Shown: one piece after another, positions 44,712 through 55,434 of the stretch
Numbering within the stretch: the stretch's first letter is position 1
Layout: every line of letters begins with the position of its first letter
Origin: Colocasia esculenta
Taxonomy: Eukaryota; Streptophyta; Magnoliopsida; Alismatales; Araceae
Direction: 5' to 3'
DNA: 64,000 nucleotides
NCBI GenBank assembly: GCA_014218235.1
Contig: CM024755.1
Span: 95,088,948-95,152,947 of the forward strand
Made by a program: the position numbers and the translations under genes
Notes under the pieces: generated by a model
The model's database searches: none
The model's input: only the letters and a program-made list of their open reading frames with translations
What the model was told of the DNA's origin: nothing

Positions 44712-45838
44712 TGTAACACCCCGAAAATTTAGTGATTTAAAAATTTTAGAAATAAAGGAGAATAAGTTACATAAATATATTAGATAGACTTCCAATACCA
44801 TGTGTTAATGACCCATTAACAAGATTGGGCCAATGGAGCACATTTGGCCCAAGGATATAAAGTAAATTGGGACAGGAAATTACCTATAAATTCATGTATG
44901 TAATTATGCCATAATTAGAGAGGGCAAGTTAGGGATTACAATTAAGGTATTAGTCATGTAAGGTAAGCCAAAACCGGACCCAACTCTAAGAGGTGGTTTC
45001 CTAAACCTTTGCTACCTCTTTTGGGTGAGAGAATCCCAGATTTTGTGGAAAGTGAGAAACATAACTCGCAGCCCCTTTCCTAGTCCCGTTAGGACTCTTA
45101 AATACCCTTAAACTATAAGAACTCGTCCCTAAACTCTTGGGGAAGGTTTAGCAACAAGTTGGGGTCGAGAGTAGCAAGTTTGGAGCGCTGGGGAAGTGGA
45201 GAACGGCTGGGGAAAATCGTGGTCTTCCTCAACCTCGCTCTGCATCAACCCAGAAATCTGCAGAGAGTTCTTAGCATTCAAAGGTAGGTGTTCTCGGGCA
45301 AAGACTAAAGAAAACCAACACCATCATGTAGATTTTCGAGTCTAGGATCATTTGCACTTGGTTTGACTCAATTTCATGGAGTATACATTGCGTATTCGTA
45401 GTTTTCCCTAAGTCGTGCACAGTTAGGGCTTTTCTCGTTCTTCTTATTAGGCACGTGATTCAAGACCGAATTTAACTAATCTTTCTTCATGAAAGTTCTT
45501 CTAATTGAAGTCACGATCATCTTTTATGTTGGACGTTTTATCCAAAAGTCTTTTGTTAGAGAGTTATGAGTATGTTAAGAGAGTCTCTGCATGATACTAC
45601 GATTTCGGGTTGCACTTAGCTTTATGTTCTTCACATATTTTCTCATGATTTGAGACTGAATTTGATCAAACTCCCAACATCACAGTTCTTCTACTAGTTG
45701 TCTTCGTCATCTTTCATGTTGAACGTTTTATCTAAATGTCATTCGTTAGAGAGTTATAAGCAGGGTAAGTAAACCGCTGCATGAGATATGTTTCCGGGTT
45801 ACACTTGACCTATGGGTTTTGTTCTGGGAGGACCTCTA

Positions 45839-46094
45839 GTGTCGACACTACTTGAGCTAGTGTCGACACAAGTGTCGACACACTGTCCCAGATTGGCCAG
45901 AAGGTTTTCTGGGAGCTGTCTCTAGTGTCGACACTACCTGAACTAGTGTCGACACTACTTGACCTTTTTGCCTTGTATTTGAAGCACTGTGTCGACACTA
46001 CCTGATCTAGTGTCGACACTACTTGACCAATTTTGCATTATTTTGTCTTGTGTTTGAAGCATTGTGTCGACACCAGTAAGGGGTGTGTCAACAC
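45839..46094 (+). promoter_or_regulatory. GTGTCGACAC pair array in GypI 5' LTR
   Basis: Palindromes start at 45839/45860, 45925/45946, 45989/46010 and 46064/46085: four pairs, each spaced exactly 21 bp, with a single extra copy at 45872. The spacer in the last pair is unrelated to the others. The last motif has one base changed (GTGTCAACAC). Confidence 0.88.
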
Positions 46095-46632
46095 TACCCT
46101 TACAAAAAAATTACATAATTTGGGTCTGATCATTTCATGATGTCTACTAGCATCTGCATGATGTTATAGGGTATGCATGGACCTAAAATAAATCAACCCA
46201 TTGGAAAATAGTAATGATATGAATACAATTCTAATGTGTAATGGTGATTGATCTTATGTCCATTGGATTATCTTGTGATCTTGCTTATTGTCAATTGATA
46301 AGATAAGAATATGATATGAATGTGGGGATGAATACATGTTAGTATGGACTTGCTAGTGGAGTTAATGTCATAATTGCATATGAGTTTCAATAGTTTCATG
46401 TTTCCCGGTGTTCAAATAATCATTTGTCAATTGCATACATGTTAGGAAGGATCCGTAACTCGCCACTTACATATTTGCACGAATAGGCACACCCTTCTTG
46501 GGAAATTGAGAGCACATGTTCTGCATATGATCTGTCTTTTGAAACATCCTCATGTCAAGACATTAATGAATTATGAAACATAAGATACGTCGTTATCCTG
46601 CCTTGTTCTCTTGAGCTATTTGTCATACCTTG

Positions 46633-49600
46633 TGTAGCGACCCTCATTATACCGATACGGTTATACCAACCCACGTCGGTATAGTGAACGTTGCCACAGT
46701 GGGACATTTACCCAACAATAACATTCAGCTGAGATACACGTGAATATAAGAACAGAGTAGCGGAAGTAAAAGAACCACTGTCTTCATTTCATTCATCATC
46801 CACATTTAACATACATGATTGCAATAACATTTAAAGAACTAAATGTCCACATAATTAAATTTCTGAAAATCAAATACATAATTGTCCACACTTAAACATT
46901 TTTCCATGATAATGCTAGTACAATGTTGTCATTACATACTATGAAATCAAAATATCGCAAAGTACACCAACGATCTAATCTCCACGCTCGGAGTCGGTCT
47001 CCACTGCCTCCTCCGCAAGTGTGTTGTCACCAACTATGCCTGTACGCCGAAGCAAGTAATGAGTCTAAAAGACTTAGCAAATAACACTACATATACCATA
47101 CATGTACATGTCATAGCAGGTTTTACATACACATTTACAAGGCACAACATATAGCATGCGTGACATTGAAATTAACAACCTTATCATGGAAATTCTACTA
47201 ATGAACACATGATTCATGCTTTCAGATTTTCTAAATCAAAATCTCCTATCACATGCTCTCTAATCATTCCTACACATGAAAGTTCTACTTTCAATTAAAC
47301 TAAAACATGAAAGCAATCTAGCATGACTAGCTTACATACATGGAAAAAAACATTGCTAACATGGTTACTACTCATTCTTACACATGCACATAACCATTTT
47401 ACATGCTTTAAGCTTGCTGTTTTGACATGGTTTAACACTTTACAATCTACCACATGAAAGCTATGTTCTCATTCAAACCACAACGTGAGAGCAAACATAC
47501 ATGGAATGGTTTACACATAAGTAAGGATTGTCCCTAGCATGGATTCTACGCATTGTACACATATAGCACAAAATCATGACCACATTTATGTTGCTGTTCT
47601 AACATGATTTCAGATCATCATATCATGGATTTCAATTTCACATCCTCCCATTTTGGTTTCACATTTTTACACAATTTCAAATTCACATACTTCACTTTTA
47701 CACATTCACATTTACACATTGTTCACACTACACAATTTGCACATAATCACAATCACATTCACATTTTACACTTTACACTTTAGTGCCGTGACACATAGTC
47801 CAAACCACCATAAGAAGGACACATCACATCAGATACACATAGACGTCACCTAGGCAATATAGTGACGACTCTTGGACTGCGCAGACCGGGAGAACAAGTC
47901 TCCACCCTAACCAGTGGTACTTGTCCACCTCCAGGATTTCATCCTAATGCCCTTAGGATCACAACACATTGAACCTTCCCATGGGGACTTTTCCATGGTA
48001 CGGTTCCACAGCCCTCTATGGAAGCAGTATCACACATGGCACAGTTTTACACATTACACATATCGGTTTTTACACACATTTTACACATGACACTCACATC
48101 TCATTCATTCTCTCATTCGCAACATGACTCTGTTTTCCTAATCATGCCACTACAGATGATAGAATTTATCATTCAAGAAATTTCACCAATCAGGTTGGGT
48201 TACACAGAAATTAAATCATTTCACAATGACATGCATTAATTACCAATTTTGCATAGAAAATTCATATTGCATGGTATAGTTGTCCAAATGACCTGAGAAT
48301 TTAACCACATGCTAATTTCGGGTTTAGGACCCTACATGAAAATTTTCACATTTTTCTGATCCAAAATACAATTGCAGAAAATTTAACATACATTCTTGCA
48401 TTATTCAAAATTCAATTTATCATGATGCATAACATAAAAATTCAGTTTTAATAGATCATAACCCTGAACTCAATATACACAATACCACAGGAATTTTCCC
48501 AAATTTATTTCACAGTACACAATTTACTGGAGATTTTACAACCCTACACATGTTTTTTCTAATTCCATTTCAGAAAATTCAATAAATCAGAGGAGCATGG
48601 AGAAAATTCCCAAAAATTCAGAGCATGGACTGATTTACCCACTCTCGGTTTAGTAAAATTTAGGGCATCCAACTTCACATGAATTGCACAAACAGTAACG
48701 AACATGGGCTAGGTCTCATCATGCATACATTCTCCATAATAAAACCATTTGTGCCAAATCACAGAAATTACAAAGGTCTCACCACACATTCAGACATCCA
48801 TATTACATATCATAATAGGTTTACAATATATCCTCATCGAAAACACATCGAAAATAATCATATATATCAGGAAGAACAGCTCACTGTTCTGTCCTAGAGA
48901 ACTGAACGGCGGTCTCTGGCCGTTCCAAGAGTGGACGGCAAGATCGCTGGACGCACACCAGGGATCACGGCGTCAATGGCATTTACGCCAAGTTCCTGTC
49001 TGTGCAGAAACACAGACCGAACTTCAAATAACAAGAAGAATGGGGGATCTAGGACACGAGAAAAAATACATAAAAATGATAAAACCCTACTTGACATCTA
49101 CATAGACGATAGGGGTAGGTTACTTGCCTCTAGAAAATACTCCAAAGGGATCTAAATGGTCGGAGAAGCTCTCCTTGGGCAGTCCCAAGAAGCTCCACAA
49201 TTGCTCTCCTCCGGGTTCTAGGACGAAGATGCCTCCAAGATGAGGTCGGGGAAGCCTCCTCCTTCACTTCAGCTAGCTCCTTGTCGTGGTAGATGGCCAG
49301 GAACAGCTTCAGAAGGTCGGATCCAAGCTTGCAAAGGTGGGGTTTTCTCACAGATTTTCTAGGGTTTCTTCTTCTCCTCTTGCAAAGAGAGCCAAGAGAG
49401 GTTTGAGGGTTGTAGAAAGGGCTTTGTAACTAGGAGAGGAAGCTCTCCTTTCACACAGGTCGGACAAGAAAGCTTTCAGACCGTTGGGGACAGCTCCCCA
49501 ATGGGTGAGCAAGCTTGCTCCCAGAAATCTGGCTCTACAACGCATGCAGGTCAGAGAAATTAGCGTCCACATTGCCGCACGCTGGACTTAGTGTTGGCGT

Positions 49601-49901
49601 CCATATGGTTGACGCCTACACAACACAAACGTCCATTGATATTGACGCCAATCTGGCCTTCGGCCAGAACTCAAAAACATGCAGGAAACCATGCATAACC
49701 TATACATATATACATGCATTATGTATACCATCACGTACATGCTACCATCATACCATTCATACATTATTTACAACTAACTTATACACATGCATACATAAGT
49801 ATAATAGTTAATACATACGTAGATATGTACATCTATGCATACACAACATAAATTATTTACTCGAAATTTAAAATAATGCAACAAAATTCGAGGGCCTTAC
49901 A
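46633..49901 (-). repeat. LTR-J: gypsy solo LTR inserted in GypI 5' LTR
   Basis: 3269 bp, reads TGTAAGGCCCTCGAATTTTG on the minus strand and ends GGGTCGCTACA; flanked by CCTTG (46628-46632 and 49902-49906). The GypI 3' LTR shows the empty site at 57420-57440. It is homologous to the GypC 3' LTR. No internal sequence remains. Dyad-like GGCGTC and GGACG motifs lie at 48905-49000 and 49563-49655. All small reading frames here are LTR sequence. Confidence 0.93.
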
Positions 49902-50829
49902 CCTTGACTCTATGAATGATCATGTTTCTTTTACTACGAGCTTGTTATTGAAACTCTGTGGCCATAATATGAATCTGTTTGTTCGGCACAACGTGGGACT
50001 CCAGTCCAAATTTGAACCAATGCCTGTGCAATAGGGGCCCTGTCTGGTCCTGGGGAGGAGCACCCCAACGTACTTTTTAACCGCGGGAGTATGGACTTGT
50101 GGTGTGTGGCATGGCACTGATACGATATGCAAGATTAGTGTGAATGTGCCTTTGTTTGATATGATAAGTCTGATATGATCTGATTTGATATGATACGTCT
50201 GATCATGTGAACGCATGATATCTGTCTGAATATGGCCAATCCCTTTTGATACGATTCTATTCTTGAAATATCTGTCCACTGTATATATGCATCTCGACTT
50301 TTGATCTGAAATGTTATCCGTTCTACTCTGCTATTCGATCTGTTAGTATTGCATGCATTGTCATCATGTTCATATCTTGCCTTTTAAAATGTTAATTATG
50401 TATACTAGTGCCCGCACAATATTGAGATGTACTAAATCCTACTGAGCTAGTTCGCTCACCCTATCATCCTGCCCTTTTTCAGGAAGTGATGAAGAACTAG
50501 TGGAGTCCGATGGGGCAGGGCAAGAGTGATGAGCACCTGCCATATGAGTCGATGATAGTTTAGAAATAGACAATTGAGTAGTCTATGTAATAGTTAACTT
50601 TTCTGGAAGTTTTATTTGAATAATGGACCTTTAGTTGATTCTTTCTTATGTAAGGTCGTATCTAGTTGAATGGAATGAAACAAAGTATATTTTTGGGTGA
50701 TCATAATATAGTCTCAAATGTGATATTATATTCAATTGTGACTCTACATTACTCAACTGTGATATGTTTGTTTCTATCGTTCACGTCCCCCGGTGTTTAT
50801 TCCGCTGCTAAATATCGGGGCGTGACAGT

Positions 50830-50842
50830 TGGTATCAGAGCC
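50830..50842 (+). other. GypI primer-binding site
   Basis: TGGTATCAGAGCC, two bases after the LTR end; initiator Met-tRNA complement. Confidence 0.92.
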
Positions 50843-51011
50843 TTAAACTTTAGGGTCCAAGGGAATAAGAACATAGAATGAAACTAGATTACACGAGTCA
50901 AAATCTGTCGTACCTAATGTAAGCTTGGGTAGAGCCATGGGAATAGAAGTCACATGTGATATATTTAGATGACTGACTCATATTATTATCTTGAAGGTAC
51001 TTATTACCTTA

Positions 51012-51995
51012 ATGGCCGCTGAACGTGCCCAGGCTAGGGACATGCAACGAACAATACAGAACTTGACTCAGGCTATCCTACAAGCCACCCAGGGTGGAGG
51101 TAATCGCAGAGCCGGTGATCTCCATCGGAATTTTCGGAATATGGATCCGCCTAGGTTTGAAGGGAGTACTGACCCAGATGTTGCTGAACACTGGGTTAAG
51201 GAAATTGAAAGGATATTCAGGGTCATGCAATGCACATACCAGAACAAAGTACTACTGGCGACTTTCCAATTGGAAAAGGATGTCAGGGCATGGTGGGAGT
51301 CGGTAGAAGCAACATTGAATGGCCAGCAACGAACATGGGCTCAGTTCATTGAGCAATTCAACACCAAGTACTTTTCTGAGAGGGTCCAAGAACGGAAAGC
51401 AGCCGAATTTACGGATTTGAAGTAGAGAGGACTCAATGTGGCTGAGCATGAGGCCCAATTCTCTCGTCTGTCCCGATATGTTGTTCACTTAATTGGGACA
51501 AAAGGATGAAGGCGAAACACTTTCTGAATGACTTGAGGCCCCAGTTCATCACTCAACTGGCGCCAATGGACATTCAAACCTATGCTGACATGGTAAAGAA
51601 GGCTCAGTTACTGGAAGATGCCATGGAGACTGCTGAAAGAATTATGGGAAGACCCGCGAAAAGGGAGCAAGTGTCTTCTACAGAAAGGTATCAGCCGACC
51701 ATTGGGAAGAAAAGGCCCAGTGGTGGAGTAAATGAACCAGATGATAAAAAGCCAAAGGAGTTAGGTAAGCAGATAGTGGTGGCAATGGGAGAAATGTGCA
51801 AACACTGTGACAAAGCTAGTCACCGGTCTGAACAATACTAGAGAGCACAAGGGAGATGCCTGCGCTGTGGTAGTTGTGACCATAGGATCTCGGACTTCCC
51901 AATATTGAAAGAACAAACCCCTCAGGATAAGCGTCCGAATGGACAGAAGAGGCAAGGTCGATTGTAAGCTATTCAGGAACCTAAAGCTGCTGAAG
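51012..51995 (+). pseudogene. gag: GypI gag, broken
   Basis: I place the start at ATG 51012 (MAAERAQARDMQ), as in GypA; an upstream TTG at 50991 is in frame but has no support. Open to TAG 51423 (Gln or Trp to stop after DLK), then a one-base shift near 51500 and a second block to TAG 51839. Zinc knuckles are readable as CKHCDKASHRSEQY, with Tyr for the last Cys, and CLRCGSCDHRISDF, with Phe for the last Cys. TAA follows at 51965. The retained RIFRVMQC and ATFQLEKDVRAWWES motifs identify it as retrotransposon gag. Confidence 0.9.
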
Positions 51996-53371
51996 AAGGA
52001 GGTATCGTGGAAGGTACACTTACTATTCTTTCCCGACCCGCATATGTTCTCTTCGATACGGGAGCTACGCATTCCTTTATATCTCAAACATTTGTTGATA
52101 CCCTACCTGTGAAACCCGTCCCAATGAAATCCGGAATGGTTGTGTCAACCCCCATTGGTCCTGGCACCAATCTTACAAATCATATGCCATCTAGTGAAGT
52201 GTTGGTTGAAACTCAAAACCTACCAGCAAATTTAATATGTATGGATATGGAGGGGTATGATGTGATACTGGGAGCAAACTGGTTGTCTGAACATGGGGCT
52301 AGTATCAACTGCAGGAGAAGTCGGGTAACCTTTAGCCATTACCCAAAACTAGTGTTCACAGGGGATAGAAACCGTAGGAGATTGTCACTTATTTTTGCAC
52401 TACAAGCCAAAAGGATGATGACGAAAGGTTGTATGGCCTTTCTTGCTGCTATGGTCATCACAAAGAAGGAAGTCAAAGTTGAGGACATCCATGTTGTCAT
52501 CGAATACGCTGATGTTTTTCCCAAAGATTTGCCAAGAATTCCTTCTGAGCGAGAGGTCGATTTTACCATCGAGTTGGCCCCTGGAGCAGCACCAGTATCT
52601 AGGGCACCATATAGAATGTCCCTCGCAGAACTGAAGGAATTAAAAGAGCAACTGATGGAACTGTTAGAGAAGGGTTTCATCCGACCGAGTACATCGCCAT
52701 GGGGTGCACCTGTCCTCTTCGTCAAGAAGAAAGATGGGTCGATGAGGCTATGTATAGATTACATATAACTAAATCAGTTAACTATCAAGAACAAATACCC
52801 TCTGCCAAAGATTGATGAGTTGTTTGATCAATTGTCTGGAGCTAGATACTGCTCTAAAATAGATCTCAGATCCGGTTATCATCAATTGAGGATCAAAGGA
52901 GAAGACATTCACAAGACAGCCTTTCGAAGCAGGTATGGGCATTATGAATTTATTGTTATGCCTTTCGGACTAACAAATGCCCCTGCAGTTTTCATGCAGT
53001 TGATGAATAGCATTTATCGCCCATATCTTGACAAATTTGTGGTGGTATTCATCGATGATATATTGATCTACTCCAAGACGAAGGAAGAGCATGAGGAGCA
53101 TTTGAGGATTTCATTACAGATTTTAAGGGAGAATAAATTATATGCCAAGCTAAGTAAATGTGAATTCTAGCTTGAGGAGGTATCCTTTTTAGGGCATGTG
53201 GTAACCAAGGATGGTATCGCTGTTGATCCATCAAAGGTTGAGGCTGTGCTGAAATGGGAAAGACCGACAAGCGTCACAGAGATCAGGAGCTTTCTAGGAT
53301 TAGCAGGATATTACTGAAGGTTTATAAAGGATTTCTCAAAGATTGCAGTGCCATTAACCAAGCTGACCCGA
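51996..53371 (+). pseudogene. pol: GypI protease and reverse transcriptase, broken
   Basis: The protease active site is intact: VLFDTGATHSF near 52056, followed by the GYDVILGANWL motif. RT in the same frame: TSPWGAPVLFVKKKDG, a stop at 52766 (Gln to TAA in the DYRQLNQL motif), then DLRSGYHQLR, FVVVFIDDILIYS near 53045 and KLSKCEF, after which TAG at 53168 replaces the conserved Trp. TGA at 53314 replaces the first Arg of YYRRF. A shift near 53372 ends this frame. The RT catalytic Asp pair is kept. Confidence 0.93.
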
Positions 53372-55371
53372 AGGAAAATCCGTTTGTGTGGACCAATGAA
53401 TGTGAAGAAAGCTTTAACAACTTGAAGAAGTGTCTGACTACTGCTCCTGTCCTCGCCTTACCCACTGAAGAGGGAGGATTTGAAATTTATTCAGATGCTT
53501 CTGGAACAGGTCTGGGATGCATCTTAATGCAACAAGGGAAGGTAATAGTATATGCCTCAAAACAGTTGAAGATCCACGAAGTGAACTACCTAGTTCATGA
53601 CCTGGAGTTGGCAGCTGTAGTATTCGCCTTGAAAATTTGGAGGCATTATATCTATGGTGAGCAATTTAAAGTCTTTTATGACCACAAGAGTTTGAAATAC
53701 TTGTTCTCACAAAAGGATCTTAACATGAGACAAAGAAGGTGGTTAGAGTACCTTAAGGACTTTGACCTTTTCATTCAGTATCACCCTGGGAAAGCCAATG
53801 TAGTGGCAGATGCTCTAAGTAGACAACCAGGAGCTATGCTAGCTAGTATGATGCTGGGCAAATGGAAGTTACTGGAGCAATTTGCAAGCTTGAACTTAGA
53901 CATGGGAAAGAAGGAAAAACAGGTAATGATCTCCAATCTCCAGATACAATCCGATCTACTGACCGAAATCAAGGAGAAATAGGAAGAGGATCCATTCTTA
54001 GTTGAGATCAGGGAGAAGTTAGAACAAAGACCTGACTTCACACTATCAGCTGAGGGAAGATTACTATTCCGAGGTAGAACATGTGTCCCTGATCATGGAG
54101 AGCTCAAGAAGAGGTTATTAAATGAAGCACACCAGTCTAAGTACACGATTCATCCTGGATCAACAAAGATGTACCAAGACTTGAAAAGGTCGTACTGGTG
54201 GCCAAACATGAAGAGGGATGTGGCCGATCACGTATCGTACTGTTTAACATGCATGAAAGTCAAGGCCGAGCATTTCCGTACAGCTGGTGGACTGCTACCA
54301 CTAGAAATCCCGGAATGGAAGTGGGATAGCATCGGTATGGACTTTATCATGGGATTGCCCAAGACTAGAGGTGGTATGGATGCGATTTGGGTAGTAGTTG
54401 ATCGTTTGACTAAGTCGGCTCATTTCTTGCCGATTAAGAGTACCTGGTCTGTGAATGTATTGGCTGCACTATATGTTAAGGAAGTAGTTAGATTGCATGG
54501 GGTTCCATCTAGCATAATATCAGATTGGGACCCTAGATTTACTTCACACTTCTGGAAGGGATTGCAAGCAACAATGGCTACTAAACTAAATTTTAGTACT
54601 GCCTTCCATTCTCAGACTGATGGGCAAACCGAAAGAACCAATCAAATTGTGGAAGATATACTTCGTGCTCTGGTGCTAGATTTTAGAGGGCGATGGGATG
54701 ATCAGTTGTACCTGATGGAGTTTGCATATAACAACAACTATCAGGCAAGTATCAAGATGGCTCCATTTGAAGCCTTATATGGCAGGAGTTGCAGATCACC
54801 CCTTTGTTGGGAAGAGGTTGGGGAGAACCAATGGGTTGAACCCGACTTAATTGAGGCGACTGTCAGGAAGGTTCAGATTGTCAGGGAACGTCTGAAGATA
54901 GCACAATCCAGGCAAAAGAGTTATGCAGACAAGAGAAGGAGAGAACTAGAATTTCAGGTTGGCGAACATGTTTTCTTGAAGGTCTCACCTTCAAGGGGAA
55001 TACAAAGATTTGGGATCAAAGGAAAGTTGAGTCCCATATTTATAGGGCTATTTGAAATTCTGGAAAGGATTGGTCAGGTGGCGTATAGACTTGCACTACC
55101 TCCACAGCTGGCGAACGTGCATAATGTGTTCCACATATCCATGCTAAGGAAGTACTTATTCAATGCCGACCATGTAATCAACCATGAGGACTTGGAGATT
55201 CAGGAGGACCTCACTTATGAAGAGAAGTCGATCAAACTGTTGGATCAGAAGATTCAATGACTCAGGAATCGTACCATACCTATGGTGAAGGTGCAATGGA
55301 GTCGAGACGGAGTTACTAATGCTACCTAGGAAACAGAGGAAAGAATGAAGAAAAACCACCCAGAACTATTC
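53372..55371 (+). pseudogene. pol: GypI RNase H, integrase and chromodomain-like tail, broken
   Basis: One frame to TGA 55258 with a single stop at 53980. RNase H: IYSDASGTGLG, DLELAAVVFALK, DHKSLKYLF and ADALSRQ give a complete D-E-D-D. Integrase: zinc region (HQSKYTIHPG, CLTCMKVK), first Asp in MDFIMGLP, second in SDWDPRF (Arg to Trp next to it, a change from the usual SDRDPRF), Glu in GQTERTNQ. After TGA 55258 the chromodomain-like segment continues (MVKVQWSRDG), with TAG at 55327 in place of the Trp of the ATWE motif. Confidence 0.93.
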
Positions 55372-55420
55372 TCAGGTACGAACTACGCCATTATGTGTAA
55401 ATTTGGGGACCAAATTTTTT

Positions 55421-55434
55421 TAAGTGGGGGAGGA
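55421..55434 (+). other. GypI polypurine tract
   Basis: TAAGTGGGGGAGGA directly before the 3' LTR start TGTAACACCC. Confidence 0.88.

Larger units (their letters stand above)
44712..50827 (+). repeat. GypI 5' LTR (split by LTR-J)
   Basis: Parts 44712-46632 and 49907-50827 (about 2.84 kb) align with 55435-58334. The split is at 46633-49901 plus one target duplication. It carries four 21-bp-spaced GTGTCGACAC pairs (45839-46094). Confidence 0.95.

Noticed and set aside
46633..49901. LTR-J as a host intergenic region with several small genes
   Set aside because: The target duplication, LTR ends and homology to the GypC LTR explain the whole block; the small frames have no conserved content.
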